Shown here: positions 17,514 to 29,441 of the stretch, in pieces
Position numbering within the stretch: position 1 is the first letter of the stretch
Layout: each line of letters opens with the position of its first letter
Origin: Clostridiaceae bacterium
GTDB taxonomy: Bacteria; Bacillota; Clostridia; DSM-8532
Assembly: GCA_012728095.1 (NCBI GenBank)
Contig: JAAYFU010000031.1
Coordinates: 20,821 to 84,820 of the forward strand
Reading direction: 5' to 3'
Length of the DNA: 64,000 nt
Made by a program: the position numbers and the translations under genes
The notes under the pieces: generated by a model
The model's database searches: none
Told to the model about the DNA's origin: nothing
What the model saw: only the letters and a program-made list of their open reading frames with translations

Positions 17514-17843
17514 TCATTCAATGCTTCTGAAAAAGCAGGTCCTGTTTCCGGTATGACATGCGGCTCCTTCCTGGATTACTTTTGCTAAAAGAGTATCCCC
17601 GTCACAGTCTATGGAAATGGAAACCAAATTCTGAAAATGACCTGATGTTTCTCCCTTCATCCATAGGGTTTTACGACTTCTGCTGTAATAAACCATCCTT
17701 TTCTTTTCGAGTGTCTGCCTTAAAGCTTCTTCGTTCATCCAGGCCAGCATCAGTACCTCTCCTGTATTATAATCCTGGGTAATCACAGGAACCAGGCCTT
17801 TTTCGTTGTATGAAACGGCATTAATAAAGGATTCCTTATCCAT
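17514..17843 (-). CDS. hisI: Phosphoribosyl-AMP cyclohydrolase
   Basis: [69 protein letters not shown]. Confidence 0.97.
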   Translation of the reverse strand: MDKESFINAVSYNEKGLVPVITQDYNTGEVLMLAWMNEEALRQTLEKKRMVYYSRSRKTLWMKGETSGHFQNLVSISIDCDGDTLLAKVIQEGAACHTGNRTCFFRSIE

Positions 17844-17998
17844 AATTCAGCTCCCGGCTTAAGTTTTAAGTATAATCATTTTAATGTTTCTTCAATATTG
17901 TACCATTATATATCAATTCTTTTAAGCTTTAACCCTGAATTTACCCATCAATAAACAAATTGTTTTTTCCGGCATTCAATCCCTGAAATAACGGCATG

Positions 17999-18484
17999 TT
18001 ACACCTCAATGCCTGTATAATTCAATAATATTTCCCTTATATATTCCGGAAAACTGCAAGTATAGATTAAATTAAGAAGACTACTGCTTTGCCTGAGAGA
18101 CATAATTAATTGTCGATTGGTTATAAGGTTTTCCTCAAATGCTGCCGCCAATTCATCCAGGTCAATGATTTCAACCCTCCCGTCCGGCATTACTTTAATA
18201 TCGGTAAGCAAATCATATAAATAATAAGTATCGGCATCTTCGTCAAATTGGACATTAACTATATCACAATACCAATACAGGATTTTATCGTCCTGTCCAA
18301 AAAAAGCGCTTATTTTCCAACCCTTATCCAGAAAAACACATGAAATACCGCTGGTTATATCTTCTCTGGGTTTAATGGGAAGCCACTTTGTAATGAGATG
18401 TTTTTCGTCGCGATATAGTATTTTATCCGATGATAAATCAATAGTCTCAGGAGGAATATATCTGATACGGTATATTTTTGTCAT
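17999..18484 (-). CDS. DUF402 domain protein
   Basis: GWKISAFFGQDDKILYWYCDIVNVQFDEDADTYYLYDLLTDIKVMPDGRVEIIDLDEL matches the DUF402 pattern. Confidence 0.85.
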   Translation of the reverse strand: MTKIYRIRYIPPETIDLSSDKILYRDEKHLITKWLPIKPREDITSGISCVFLDKGWKISAFFGQDDKILYWYCDIVNVQFDEDADTYYLYDLLTDIKVMPDGRVEIIDLDELAAAFEENLITNRQLIMSLRQSSSLLNLIYTCSFPEYIREILLNYTGIEV

Positions 18485-18622
18485 CTATTACACCTCAATG
18501 ACTTTTTATTAATTATACATTAAAATTAACCAAAAACAATATACACTACAATTTTAAGGCTATAATTGGGTAATATGTTATAATCTAAAACAAGAAATTG
18601 TTTAAGGGTGGTTATTCTACAA

Positions 18623-18985
18623 ATGAAAACGGTACCCATGGATTTAAAGGAAAAGGTTAAACCGTCCGCGATTGCCAGGCCTGAAAAGAAATCCTGCAAA
18701 AACTGCATCAAGGGTAAACACATAGGTATCACCAATGATATTCTCTGCCGTGAGAAGGGCATAGTTTCCGAGGATTATTGCTGTTCTTCCCACCAGTATT
18801 TTATACTGGATGATTTTAAAAAACTTGATTTTTATCGTTGCTGTGACTGCGAATTCTTTAAGTTTTATCCTCATGAGTACATAAATACATATGGCGTTTG
18901 CGAAATGTTTTCGGTCAGGAAATGCGATGGCAGTATAAAAAAAGCATGCTCCAGGTTTGTTCGCCGAAAGGAATATATGATATGA
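18623..18985 (+). CDS. Cys-rich small protein, putative metal-binding
   Basis: Two Cys-rich modules (CKNCIKG...CREKG...CC and CCDCEFFKF...GVCEMF...C...C). Confidence 0.65.
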   Translation: MKTVPMDLKEKVKPSAIARPEKKSCKNCIKGKHIGITNDILCREKGIVSEDYCCSSHQYFILDDFKKLDFYRCCDCEFFKFYPHEYINTYGVCEMFSVRKCDGSIKKACSRFVRRKEYMI

Positions 18986-19024
18986 AAAAGAGGCTGTCAC
19001 ATTTTTTGAGACAGCCTCTTTATT
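18985..19024. terminator. Bidirectional terminator between convergent genes
   Basis: AAAAAGAGGCTGTC-acattttttga-GACAGCCTCTTTATTTT. Confidence 0.85.
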
Positions 19025-19040
19025 TTAAGAAGTTATTTTC

Positions 19041-20216
19041 TTATATTCTTGCTACGCCTGATTTTCTTGCGGCTTCTGCCACTGCTTCAGCAACCGCCAT
19101 TCCTACCCTTGGATCAAAAGCCGCAGGAATGATGTAATCCGGACTCAGTTCCTCATCACTGATAAGGCCGGCCAATGCGTATGCCGCGGCTATTTTCATT
19201 TCATCGTTTATATCTCTTGCCCTGACATCAAAAGCTCCCCGGAAAATTCCCGGAAATGCCAGGACATTATTAATCTGATTAGGATAGTCGCTCCTTCCTG
19301 TTGCTACAATCCTGGCCCCTGCCTCTATCGCTTCCTCCGGGAAAATTTCAGGAGTAGGATTTGAACAGGCAAATACAATTGCGTCTTTTGCCATACTCTT
19401 TACCATATCTTTTGTTACAACCTTTGGAGCCGACACACCTATAAACACATCAGCGCCTACCATCAGTTCGGCAAGGGATCCGGCCTTTCTTTCCCTGTTT
19501 GTGACAAGCGAAATCTCTTCCTTTATCGGGTTCATACCTTCTTTGCGGCCTTCATATATAGAACCGTTTCTGTCACAGAGGGTAATATTCTTAAACCCAT
19601 CGCTTAAAAGAAGCTTTGCAATGGAAATTGCAGCCGCGCCGGCGCCGTTAATTACCACTTTCACATTTTCTTTTTTCTTATTGACAATTTTCAGGGCATT
19701 AATAAGACCCGCCAGTGTAACTATGGCAGTTCCGTGCTGGTCGTCATGAAAAATCGGAATATCGCATTTTTCCTTAAGTTTTCTTTCTATCTCAAAACAT
19801 CTGGGAGCGGAGATATCTTCCAGGTTAACCCCGCCAAAGCTGCCGCTTATTAAATATATGGTATTGACAATTTCATCCACATCTTTTGATTTAATGCACA
19901 TGGGAAAAGCATCCACATTACCGAATTTTTTGAACAATACGCATTTTCCCTCCATTACCGGCATACCGGCCTCAGGACCGATATCGCCGAGCCCCAGCAC
20001 AGCCGAACCATCGGTAACGACAAGGCATAAATTATGACGTCTTGTCAGTTCATAGCTTTTGTTGATATCCTTTTGAATTTCAAGACACGGCTGTGCAACA
20101 CCTGGGGTATAAGCAAGTGATAAATTTTCTTTGTTGTCAACGGGAACGGTAGCGATGACCTCAATTTTCCCTTTCCATTCTTTGTGCAGTCTCAATGACT
20201 CTTTTGCATAATCCAT
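19041..20216 (-). CDS. NAD(P)-dependent malic enzyme
   Basis: YTPGVAQPCLEI, VTDGSAVLGLGDIGPEAGMPVMEGK, FHDDQHGTAIVTLAGL, VINGAGAAAISIAKLLL. Confidence 0.95.
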   Translation of the reverse strand: MDYAKESLRLHKEWKGKIEVIATVPVDNKENLSLAYTPGVAQPCLEIQKDINKSYELTRRHNLCLVVTDGSAVLGLGDIGPEAGMPVMEGKCVLFKKFGNVDAFPMCIKSKDVDEIVNTIYLISGSFGGVNLEDISAPRCFEIERKLKEKCDIPIFHDDQHGTAIVTLAGLINALKIVNKKKENVKVVINGAGAAAISIAKLLLSDGFKNITLCDRNGSIYEGRKEGMNPIKEEISLVTNRERKAGSLAELMVGADVFIGVSAPKVVTKDMVKSMAKDAIVFACSNPTPEIFPEEAIEAGARIVATGRSDYPNQINNVLAFPGIFRGAFDVRARDINDEMKIAAAYALAGLISDEELSPDYIIPAAFDPRVGMAVAEAVAEAARKSGVARI

Positions 20217-20462
20217 AAATTCACCTCATATTATGCCAAGCGGAATTAGGTTTATTTTACTAAAATATTATATAATAAACAAGACCACAAAAAAAAACGA
20301 TAAATATATTCCCTTTTCCCCGAAAACCGCCCAGGAGAGAAAATATCCCATAACCAACCAAATAATTACATTAACATCAGGCAAGCCTCTGATTATGTCG
20401 TAACCGTAAAATCCGGTCCGATTTGCCTGAACACTGTCGAATCAGTGTTAATACGATATAAG

Positions 20463-20515
20463 ACAAAAGACGATTCTGTCCCCCATTATCTTCAGAACAG
20501 AACCGTCTTTTTTAT
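20463..20515. terminator. Terminator downstream of rpoC
   Basis: aaaagacgattctgtc...gaacagaaccgtcttttttattt inverted repeat with T-tract. Confidence 0.65.
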
Positions 20516-20540
20516 TTATTTGCCGGTTTAATAGTTTTGA

Positions 20541-23500
20541 TTATTGTGCCGAGGCTTCACCAACAATGTCCACTTCAATATCCCGGTATCTTGCAAGACC
20601 TGTGCCTGCCGGAATAAGCTTGCCGATAATAATATTTTCCTTCAGACCGATTAATGGATCTATTTTGCCTTTTATAGCGGCTTCTGTCAGAACCCTGGTA
20701 GTCTCCTGGAATGATGCGGCCGATAAGAAGGACTCAGTTGCAAGGGACGCCTTGGTAATACCCAGGAGCGCACGCTTGCCAGATGCGGGTCTTAGGCCTT
20801 TTTCCACAGCCTGTTTGTTTTTCTCTTCATATTCGAACATATCAACAAGGCTGCCCGGCAGCATATCGGTATCGCCGGAATCATCAATTTTTACCTTGCG
20901 AAGCATCTGGCGGACAATAACCTCAATATGCTTATCGTTTATATCAACTCCCTGGAGCCTGTAAACCTTCTGAACTTCCTGCAGCAGATATCTTTGTACA
21001 GCCTGGACTCCTTTAATCTTCAAGATATCGTGAGGATTGACCGATCCATCGGTAAGCTCGTCACCGGCTTCTATCTGATCTCCGTCCATAACCTTAATTG
21101 AAGAACCATAAGGAATAAGGTATGTCTTGACTTCACCGGTTTCATTATTGACGACCTCGATTTCCCTCTTCTTCTTGGATTCCTTTATATGAACTATACC
21201 TGCTATTTCAGACACTATTGCCAATCCTTTGGGCTTACGTGCCTCAAAAAGCTCTTCCACACGAGGCAGACCTTGCGTAATGTCTTCACCGGCAACGCCT
21301 CCTGTATGGAAAGTACGCATTGTAAGCTGAGTTCCCGGCTCGCCTATCGACTGAGCGGCGATAAAGCCTACAGCTTCACCGACATTACATTTTTCGCCAT
21401 TTGCCAGGTTAATGCCATAGCATTTGGAGCAAACGCCTATTCTGGAACGGCAGGTTAATACCGAACGGATCCTTATCTTCTTATATCCGGCTTTCTCGAT
21501 CCTTTCAGCAATATCTTCGGTTATAAGCTGATCCTTTCCAATTATAAGCTCTCCGGTATTCGGATCCTTGATATCATCAGCCGAATAACGTCCGGTCATG
21601 CGCTCGACCAGCCCTTCTATTGTTTTTCCGCTGATTATGATAGGCGATATCTCAATACCGTCATCGGTACCGCAATCCTCTTCGCGAACAATAACCTCCT
21701 GGGCGACGTCAACCAGACGACGTGTGAGGTATCCTGAGTCGGCGGTACGCAGAGCCGTATCTGCCAGACCTTTTCTTGCTCCGTGAGTTGATATGAAGTA
21801 TTCCAGAACGTTAAGGCCTTCACGGAAGTTCGATCTGATGGGTATCTCGATTGTCTCACCTGAGGTGTCTGCCATGAGTCCGCGCATACCTCCCAATTGC
21901 CTGATCTGGTTAATATTACCGCGGGCACCCGACTGGGACATCATGTAAACAGGATTGAAACGGTCCAGTGAGGCAATCAAAGCATTCTTAATATCCTCAG
22001 TGGTTTTGTTCCAGGCCGAAATAATGGCTCTTTTACGTTCTTCCTTGTTTAACAGACCATTTTTATAATGCCTTTCAATTTCATCGACTTTTTTATCGGT
22101 TTCTTCCAAATATTTCTGTTTGACTTCGGGTATGGTCATGTCCGTAATACCTATGGTTATAGCACCCTTTGTCGAGTACTTGAATCCAAGGGTTTTAATT
22201 TTATCTAGAACCTCGGCTGTCTTATGAGAACCGTTTACACGGATGCAGCGCTCAATAATCTTACCCAGTTCCTTCTTGCCGACCAGGAAATCTATTTCAA
22301 AACTAAACATGGTTTCCGGATTTGTTCTGTCAACAAATCCAAGGTTCTGGGGAATGGCTTCGTTGAATATGATTTTGCCTACGGTTGTTTCAACAACCTT
22401 GCTTTTCATAACGCCGTCAACTTCTCTTTTCACTTTGACCTTAATACGGGCATGCAGGCTGAGCGCATTACACTGATAAGCCATTACGGCTTCCTCAGGA
22501 CTGCTGAAAGCCTTGCCCTCGCCTATGACGTCGTTGATAACATTTCCGTTCTCGTCATATTCAGCTTTCTTTTCTATGGTAAGGTAGTAACTGCCTAATA
22601 CCATATCCTGGGTAGGAACGGTAACCGGCTTGCCATCCTGGGGCTTCAGCAGGTTGTTGGCTGAAAGCATAAGAATACGGGCTTCAGCCTGGGCTTCGGC
22701 TGACAAGGGCACGTGAACGGCCATCTGGTCCCCGTCAAAGTCAGCATTGTAGGCAGTACAAACCAGGGGATGGAGTTTAATGGCGCGACCTTCTACCAAT
22801 ACAGGTTCAAATGCCTGAATACCGAGCCTGTGCAGTGTAGGAGCACGGTTCAAAAGCACGGGATGGCCTTTTATAACCTCTTCCAAAACGTCCCATACTT
22901 CGGGTTTCACACGTTCAACCATGCGCTTGGCGCTCTTTATATTATGGGCCAGTCCGCCTTCAACAAGCCTCTTCATAACGAAAGGCTTGAAAAGCTCCAA
23001 TGCCATCTCTTTGGGAAGGCCACACTGGTATATTTTAAGTTCAGGACCTACCACGATAACCGAACGTCCTGAGTAGTCAACACGCTTTCCTAAAAGGTTT
23101 TGACGGAAACGACCCTGTTTTCCCTTCAACATGTCCGACAGCGACTTCAACGGACGGTTGCCGGGACCTGTTACGGGACGGCCGCGGCGGCCGTTATCAA
23201 TAAGAGCGTCAACTGCTTCCTGCAGCATACGCTTTTCGTTTCTGACTATTATCTCAGGAGCTCCCAAATCCAGCAATCTCTTAAGACGGTTATTGCGATT
23301 TATAACTCTTCTGTAAAGATCATTTAAGTCAGATGTCGCAAAACGTCCGCCGTCCAGCTGGACCATGGGACGAAGTTCGGGAGGTATAACCGGAATTACA
23401 TCCAGGATCATCCACTCGGGTTTATTTCCTGACTGCCTGAATGCCTCTACCACTTCAAGGCGTTTTATGGCGCGAATTTTCTTTTGTCCGTTGGAGTTCT

Positions 23501-24086
23501 CGATCTCTTCCCTCAGCTCGGCTGCAGTAGCATCAAGATCCATATTCTGCAGGAGCTCTTTTATTGCTTCAGCGCCCATGCCGGCCCTGAAATTGCTTCC
23601 GAACTTTTCAATACTTTCGCGATATTCTTTCTCGTTCAATACCTGTTTATGCGCAAGAGGGGTGCTTCCGGGATCGATAACAACGTACGCGGCAAAATAA
23701 AGCACCTTTTCAAGGGCCCTTGGAGACATGTCCAAAAGAAGGCCCATGCGGCTTGGTATGCCTTTGAAATACCATATATGAGAAACAGGAGCGGCCAGTT
23801 CAATATGACCCATTCGCTCACGACGCACTTTTGAACGGGTAACTTCCACACCGCATCTGTCGCAGATTATTCCCTTATATCTGACACGCTTATACTTACC
23901 GCAATGACACTCCCAGTCTCTGGTAGGACCAAAGATCCTTTCGCAGAATAAACCGTCACGTTCGGGTTTTAAAGTCCTGTAGTTTATGGTTTCAGGCTTT
24001 TTAACCTCTCCTCTTGACCATTCACGGATTTTCTCCGGGGAGGCGAGACCTATTTTTATAGCATCAAAATTGTTTAATTCAAACAT
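20541..24086 (-). CDS. rpoC: RNA polymerase beta' subunit
   Basis: 1181 aa; zinc motif [23 protein letters not shown], catalytic NADFDGDQM. Confidence 0.99.
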   Translation of the reverse strand: MFELNNFDAIKIGLASPEKIREWSRGEVKKPETINYRTLKPERDGLFCERIFGPTRDWECHCGKYKRVRYKGIICDRCGVEVTRSKVRRERMGHIELAAPVSHIWYFKGIPSRMGLLLDMSPRALEKVLYFAAYVVIDPGSTPLAHKQVLNEKEYRESIEKFGSNFRAGMGAEAIKELLQNMDLDATAAELREEIENSNGQKKIRAIKRLEVVEAFRQSGNKPEWMILDVIPVIPPELRPMVQLDGGRFATSDLNDLYRRVINRNNRLKRLLDLGAPEIIVRNEKRMLQEAVDALIDNGRRGRPVTGPGNRPLKSLSDMLKGKQGRFRQNLLGKRVDYSGRSVIVVGPELKIYQCGLPKEMALELFKPFVMKRLVEGGLAHNIKSAKRMVERVKPEVWDVLEEVIKGHPVLLNRAPTLHRLGIQAFEPVLVEGRAIKLHPLVCTAYNADFDGDQMAVHVPLSAEAQAEARILMLSANNLLKPQDGKPVTVPTQDMVLGSYYLTIEKKAEYDENGNVINDVIGEGKAFSSPEEAVMAYQCNALSLHARIKVKVKREVDGVMKSKVVETTVGKIIFNEAIPQNLGFVDRTNPETMFSFEIDFLVGKKELGKIIERCIRVNGSHKTAEVLDKIKTLGFKYSTKGAITIGITDMTIPEVKQKYLEETDKKVDEIERHYKNGLLNKEERKRAIISAWNKTTEDIKNALIASLDRFNPVYMMSQSGARGNINQIRQLGGMRGLMADTSGETIEIPIRSNFREGLNVLEYFISTHGARKGLADTALRTADSGYLTRRLVDVAQEVIVREEDCGTDDGIEISPIIISGKTIEGLVERMTGRYSADDIKDPNTGELIIGKDQLITEDIAERIEKAGYKKIRIRSVLTCRSRIGVCSKCYGINLANGEKCNVGEAVGFIAAQSIGEPGTQLTMRTFHTGGVAGEDITQGLPRVEELFEARKPKGLAIVSEIAGIVHIKESKKKREIEVVNNETGEVKTYLIPYGSSIKVMDGDQIEAGDELTDGSVNPHDILKIKGVQAVQRYLLQEVQKVYRLQGVDINDKHIEVIVRQMLRKVKIDDSGDTDMLPGSLVDMFEYEEKNKQAVEKGLRPASGKRALLGITKASLATESFLSAASFQETTRVLTEAAIKGKIDPLIGLKENIIIGKLIPAGTGLARYRDIEVDIVGEASAQ

Positions 24087-24100
24087 CGCCCGTCTACCTC

Positions 24101-27100
24101 CTATATTTCATCATCGTCAATAATCTCATCATCGTCATCCAGACCGAGGATTTGACCTACACTGTCCTCGTCAAGTTCCGCATCTTCCGGCAGATCGCCG
24201 AGATCCATCGAATCAAGTTCAAACTCATCGTCAATGATATTCTGTGCTTCCTCATCCTCCAGGTCAATATAGGACATGGTTTCATCTTCACGCCCTTCGA
24301 TATTGACGTCAAGTTCATCCAGTTCATCGTCAACCGATTCTTTAATTTCAATTTCTTCATGCCGGTCGCTGAATACCTTAACGTCCAGGGCAAGGCTCTG
24401 GAGCTCCTTCATAAGAACCTTGAAGGATTCCGGGATTCCGGGTTCAGGAACATTTTCACCCTTTACTATTGCTTCATAGGTTTTAACACGTCCAACCACA
24501 TCGTCAGATTTTACAGTAAGAACTTCCTGGAGGGAATAAGCCGCACCATACGCAGCCAAAGCCCAAACTTCCATCTCGCCGAAACGCTGTCCGCCGAACT
24601 GGGCTTTTCCTCCCAACGGCTGCTGGGTTACCAGTGAATACGGACCTGTTGAACGGGCATGAATCTTATCATCAACCAGGTGAGCCAGTTTAAGATAATA
24701 CATATAACCTACTGCAACACGGTTATCGAAAGGCTCTCCGGTTCTTCCGTCATACAGAATAGTCTTGCCGTCTCTTGGAAGCCCGGCCTTTTCAAGAGTT
24801 TCAAAAATATCCTCTTCTCTTGCTCCGTCAAATACGGGAGACGCGATCTTCCAGCCAAGAACCTTTGCGGCATAACCCAAATGAACTTCCAGCACCTGTC
24901 CGATATTCATACGGGAAGGAACGCCCAGGGGATTCAACACTATCTGCAAAGGCGTGCCGTCAGGCAGGAAAGGCATGTCCTCTATCGGGAGAATCCTGGA
25001 AATAACGCCTTTATTCCCGTGGCGTCCTGCCATTTTGTCTCCCACAGAAATTTTTCTCTTCTGAGCAATATAAACACGCACAAGCATATTTACACCGGGA
25101 GGCAGCTCATCGCCGTTTTCCCTGGTAAATACCTTGACATCCACAACAATACCCGATTCGCCATGAGGAACCCTTAATGAAGTATCCCTCACTTCACGGG
25201 CTTTTTCGCCGAATATGGCCCTCAGCAGCCTTTCTTCGGCAGTAAGCTCGGTTTCTCCCTTAGGCGTAACCTTGCCCACCAGGATATCGCCGGAGCGAAC
25301 CTCCGCTCCTATTCTGATGATTCCGCGTTCGTCCAGATCCTTCAGGGAATCTTCACCGACATTGGGTATATCACGGGTGATTTCTTCGGGACCCAGTTTT
25401 GTGTCACGGGCTTCTGATTCGTATTCCTCTATATGAATCGATGTATAAACATCATCACGTACAAGTTCTTCGGAAATCAGGATAGCGTCCTCGTAGTTAT
25501 AACCTTCCCAGGTCATAAATCCTACAAGAACGTTCTTGCCAAGAGCAAGTTCGCCGTTATCCGTAGACGGACCGTCGGCAATAATATCTCCGGCCTGTAC
25601 TTTATCCCCTTTTCTGACAATAGGCCTCTGGTTAATACAGGTTCCCTGGTTGGAACGCTTATATTTTAACAATTTATAATAATCTTTCTGTCCGTCGTTT
25701 GTTCTGACTATGATTTCACTGGCTGTTACTTTCTCTACAATACCGTCATTTTTCGCTACCACACACACGCCGGAGTCTTTAGCCGCGCGGTATTCTATAC
25801 CCGTACCTACTATGGGAGCCTCAGGCTTAATAAGCGGCACAGCCTGACGCTGCATGTTTGACCCCATCAGCGCACGGTTGGCGTCGTCATTTTCCAGGAA
25901 AGGAATCAATGCGGTGGCGACTGAAACCAACTGCTTCGGAGAAACATCCATATAGTCTATCTTTTCTTTATCAACTTCCAGGATTTGATCCAGATAGCGG
26001 CAGCCTACACGCTTGCTGATAAAGTATCCGTTTTCATCCAAAGGCTCGTTTGCTTCCGCCACCATATAGTTATCCTCTTCATCGGCGGTCATGTATTCGG
26101 TTATGTCGGTTACACGTCCATTAATTACCTTACGGTAAGGCGCTTCAATAAAGCCATATTCATTTACACGCGCATATGTGCTTAAAGAGCCTATAAGACC
26201 GATATTGGGACCTTCAGGAGTCTCTATCGGACACATGCGCCCGTAGTGAGAATGGTGAACGTCACGAACTTCGAAACTTGCCCGGTCACGGGAAAGACCA
26301 CCGGGTCCCAATGCGCTTAAACGACGCTTATGGGTCAACTCTGCCAGGGGGTTTGTCTGGTCCATAAACTGAGATAACTGGCTGGACCCAAAGAACTCTT
26401 TTATAGCAGCAGCCACAGGACGGATATTTATAAGAGCCTGGGGAGTAACCGCATCAATATCCTGTATGGTCATTCGCTCCCTTACGACTCTTTCCATACG
26501 GGCAAGCCCTATACGGAACTGGTTTTGAAGAAGTTCTCCGACAGAACGCAGACGACGGTTGTCTAAATGGTCAATATCATCGATATTGCCTATTCCGTGG
26601 TCAAGATTCAGAATATAATTGACAGTTGCGACTATGTCTTCCTTGGTAATGTTTTTGGGCATTAAAGCATCGTGATTATCCTTAAGAACTGCGATAAGCC
26701 GTGTTTGATCGGCATCTTTGTTCTCTTCCAGGATAGTCATAAGTACGTCATACCGAACCTTCTCATTTATTCCGGCCAATGCAGGATCAAATGGAATATA
26801 GTCTTTAATATCAACTGTCATATTACCTATAACTTTTACAATTTTGCCTTCTACATTGATATGGACGATATTTATGCCGGAATTCTGGATTTTCCATGCC
26901 ATTTCCTCTTTTATTTCCTCACCGGCTTTTACCAGGATTTTATTACTTTTTATATCCTTAATATCCTCAGCAGCTATCTGATTACGGATACGATTTGCCA
27001 ATGCCAACTTTTTATTAAACTTATAACGCCCTACATTAGACAGGTCATACCGTCTGGGATCAAAGAACAAATTGTTTAATAAAGTAGAGGCGCTTTCTTC

Positions 27101-27841
27101 GGTTGGTGGTTCTCCTGGACGTAAGCGTTTGTATACTTCGAACAAACCTTCTTCTCTGCTCTTGGTTCCGTCTTTGGCTATGGTAGCCAGTAACTTGGGC
27201 TCTTCACCCAACAGGCCGATCAGCTCGGCATCGGTCCCATATCCCAATGCGCGCAAAAATTGAGTAATAGGCAGTTTTCTTGTCCTGTCAATCCTTACGT
27301 AAATGACTTCCGATGAATCCGTTTCATACTCAAGCCATGCTCCCCTGTAGGGAATTACTGTATTTGAAAAAAGATTGTTTCCGTGCTTATCCTTCTCTTT
27401 GGAGTAATATACGCCGGGGGAACGAACCAACTGACTTACGATAACACGCTCTGCACCGTTTATAACAAAGGTGCCTGTTTCGGTCATCAGAGGAAAGTCT
27501 CCCATAAAGATTTCCTGCTCTTTAACCTCGCCGGTTTCCTTATTGATAAGGCGAACCTTAACTTTTAAAGGTGCCGAATAGGTTGTGTCTCTTTCTTTGC
27601 ACTCTTCAACCGAATACTTAATATTATCGGTTTCCAGGGTGTAATCGATGAATTCCATTATCAGATTACCGGTGTAATCAGTAATGGGGGATACATCTCT
27701 TAATACCTCTCTTAAGCCCTCTTTTAGAAAATGCTGGTATGAGTTCTTTTGAATCTCAATCAGATTTGGCATATCAAGGACTTCCTTGATGCGGGCAAAA
27801 CTCATTCTTTTCGTTCTGCCCAGTTGAACTTCATGGACCAT
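24101..27841 (-). CDS. rpoB: RNA polymerase beta subunit
   Basis: 1246 aa; [48 protein letters not shown]; acidic C-terminal tail. Confidence 0.99.
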   Translation of the reverse strand: MVHEVQLGRTKRMSFARIKEVLDMPNLIEIQKNSYQHFLKEGLREVLRDVSPITDYTGNLIMEFIDYTLETDNIKYSVEECKERDTTYSAPLKVKVRLINKETGEVKEQEIFMGDFPLMTETGTFVINGAERVIVSQLVRSPGVYYSKEKDKHGNNLFSNTVIPYRGAWLEYETDSSEVIYVRIDRTRKLPITQFLRALGYGTDAELIGLLGEEPKLLATIAKDGTKSREEGLFEVYKRLRPGEPPTEESASTLLNNLFFDPRRYDLSNVGRYKFNKKLALANRIRNQIAAEDIKDIKSNKILVKAGEEIKEEMAWKIQNSGINIVHINVEGKIVKVIGNMTVDIKDYIPFDPALAGINEKVRYDVLMTILEENKDADQTRLIAVLKDNHDALMPKNITKEDIVATVNYILNLDHGIGNIDDIDHLDNRRLRSVGELLQNQFRIGLARMERVVRERMTIQDIDAVTPQALINIRPVAAAIKEFFGSSQLSQFMDQTNPLAELTHKRRLSALGPGGLSRDRASFEVRDVHHSHYGRMCPIETPEGPNIGLIGSLSTYARVNEYGFIEAPYRKVINGRVTDITEYMTADEEDNYMVAEANEPLDENGYFISKRVGCRYLDQILEVDKEKIDYMDVSPKQLVSVATALIPFLENDDANRALMGSNMQRQAVPLIKPEAPIVGTGIEYRAAKDSGVCVVAKNDGIVEKVTASEIIVRTNDGQKDYYKLLKYKRSNQGTCINQRPIVRKGDKVQAGDIIADGPSTDNGELALGKNVLVGFMTWEGYNYEDAILISEELVRDDVYTSIHIEEYESEARDTKLGPEEITRDIPNVGEDSLKDLDERGIIRIGAEVRSGDILVGKVTPKGETELTAEERLLRAIFGEKAREVRDTSLRVPHGESGIVVDVKVFTRENGDELPPGVNMLVRVYIAQKRKISVGDKMAGRHGNKGVISRILPIEDMPFLPDGTPLQIVLNPLGVPSRMNIGQVLEVHLGYAAKVLGWKIASPVFDGAREEDIFETLEKAGLPRDGKTILYDGRTGEPFDNRVAVGYMYYLKLAHLVDDKIHARSTGPYSLVTQQPLGGKAQFGGQRFGEMEVWALAAYGAAYSLQEVLTVKSDDVVGRVKTYEAIVKGENVPEPGIPESFKVLMKELQSLALDVKVFSDRHEEIEIKESVDDELDELDVNIEGREDETMSYIDLEDEEAQNIIDDEFELDSMDLGDLPEDAELDEDSVGQILGLDDDDEIIDDDEI

Positions 27842-28033
27842 TAATAATCACCTCGTATGAACCGCATATTTTGGTGTAAAAGACATAAAAATATAGATGG
27901 GGAAACGAATCCATTCTGGTAAAAATTAATTTTGTCAGGTTATTGACTCGTGTATAAGCTCCAAGGTATCATTCTCCCGATCTATTATTTTAATCTTAAA
28001 GATTATTGACATGTATTGTATCATTCATACAAT

Positions 28034-28075
28034 TGTGCTATTATATTATCAAAATAACAGTACAGATGCACAATA
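28034..28075 (-). promoter_or_regulatory. Putative rpoBC promoter
   Basis: Minus strand TTGTGC-N17-GATAAT about 200 nt upstream of rpoB. Confidence 0.35.
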
Positions 28076-28203
28076 AAAAAGCACATAATACAATACCTGT
28101 ATATATAATAATGCAGTTTTTAATTGTAACATATGGGTTGCCTAAAGTCAACCAATAATATTGGTTTTTTGAAAAACATTTTCATTTTCTTTTATGTTTA
28201 TGT

Positions 28204-28461
28204 TTATTCCACTTTGATTTCAAATCTCTCAAAAAAGACCGGATTTATAAATTGATCAGCATTAAAGGAGGTCCTTCGGTATCTGACGTACTCGCGGGTA
28301 TTTTTTGACAGCCAAATAGGCACCTCAATTTTTAACAGGCTGCAAACCCCGACAAGACTTTTTTCCAATCTGTCCTGGTATGAACCTTCATTGTCGTCAA
28401 CCTCGTAAACCTGTTCCGATAATGTTATTGTCCCTTTTATAAGTTTTCCTACTATACGCAT
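28204..28461 (-). CDS. Conserved-looking small protein of unknown function
   Basis: 85-aa ORF between truA and rpoB, co-oriented, ATG at 28461. Confidence 0.6.
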   Translation of the reverse strand: MRIVGKLIKGTITLSEQVYEVDDNEGSYQDRLEKSLVGVCSLLKIEVPIWLSKNTREYVRYRRTSFNADQFINPVFFERFEIKVE

Positions 28462-28476
28462 ATAATACTCCTTTAA

Positions 28477-29211
28477 TTAATAGAAAACCTCCATTAAATA
28501 CAAACCCTGGGGTGGGGCAGTCATGCCTATTGAATTGCGCTGCTGATTATCTAAGGCCTGTTCAATTATTTCCGGTTCAAAACGTCCTTTCCCTATGTCT
28601 ACCATGGTGCCCACCATGATTCTTACCATGTTGTAAAGAAAACCGTCTCCCTTTATGTCATATATCAAAAATTGCCCATTCTTTTGCCATTGGGAATAAA
28701 AAACAGTCCGGTCAAATGTCTTGGCGTTGTGTCCTGCGGCGCAGAACGCTTTAAAGCATTTATGCCCTATAAAATAACCGGACGCCTTTACCATGGCTTC
28801 AAAATCCAGTCTTTCCGGGACATGCCACGCTTTTTTGGATAATAACGCCGATTTCTGGGGTCTGTTTATTATTACATACCTGTAATGCTTACCCTTGGCC
28901 GAAAACCGTGCATGGAAACCGGCATCTGCTTCTTCGGACGATATTACGGCAACATTGTCGGGAAGATATGCATTCAGGGCCGGAGTAAATTTTTCTGCCG
29001 GAATGGTTGAGTTGGTCACGAAGTTGGCTACCTGTCCGCAGGCGTGTACTCCTGCGTCCGTCCTTCCCGCTCCCACAGGCATAACGTCCTCTCCCGTAAG
29101 CTTTTTTATGGCTTTTGACAGGACTTCCTGTACAGAAAGAGCATTTTTCTGGTACTGCCATCCATGGTAGCCAGAACCGTCATATTCAATCACAAGTTTT
29201 ATGTTTCTCAT
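28477..29211 (-). CDS. truA: tRNA pseudouridine(38-40) synthase
   Basis: YDGSGYHGWQYQ, GAGRTDAGVHACGQVANF, FLYNMVRIMVGTMVDIGKGR. Confidence 0.97.
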   Translation of the reverse strand: MRNIKLVIEYDGSGYHGWQYQKNALSVQEVLSKAIKKLTGEDVMPVGAGRTDAGVHACGQVANFVTNSTIPAEKFTPALNAYLPDNVAVISSEEADAGFHARFSAKGKHYRYVIINRPQKSALLSKKAWHVPERLDFEAMVKASGYFIGHKCFKAFCAAGHNAKTFDRTVFYSQWQKNGQFLIYDIKGDGFLYNMVRIMVGTMVDIGKGRFEPEIIEQALDNQQRNSIGMTAPPQGLYLMEVFY

Positions 29212-29289
29212 GCCTTAACCTCTGTCCAGCAACTGTCACTTATTGCATGTTTTCATCATGAGTGTCTATTGTGATTCCGTAAGACAAAG

Positions 29290-29395
29290 AATCTTTTTAC
29301 GTTGACGTTTAAAGATCCTTCGACTCCGCTGTTCTTCGCTCAGGATGACTTTCCCCTGTCATTCTGAGCGTCAGCGAAAAATCTTTTGGATAGAT
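29290..29395. repeat. Dispersed family 1 repeat copy
   Basis: aaagatccttcgactccgctgttcttcgctcaggatgac...gtcattctgagcgtcagcgaaaaatctttt. Confidence 0.8.
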
Positions 29396-29441
29396 TCTTA
29401 AGCTCAGCTTTGCGATCATCAGGATAATACCAAGGTATATT

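Noticed and set aside
17844-17998. T-box leader upstream of hisI
   Set aside because: No AGGGTGGNACCGCG-like T-box sequence or specifier-stem arrangement could be found.
26260-26420. Rifampicin-resistance substitution in RpoB
   Set aside because: The cluster reads [26 protein letters not shown]; key positions (Q, D, H, S) match sensitive-type residues, so nothing unusual.
20566-27568. Many plus-strand ORFs opposite rpoB and rpoC
   Set aside because: Antisense shadows of strongly conserved minus-strand genes; no RBS or recognisable domains.
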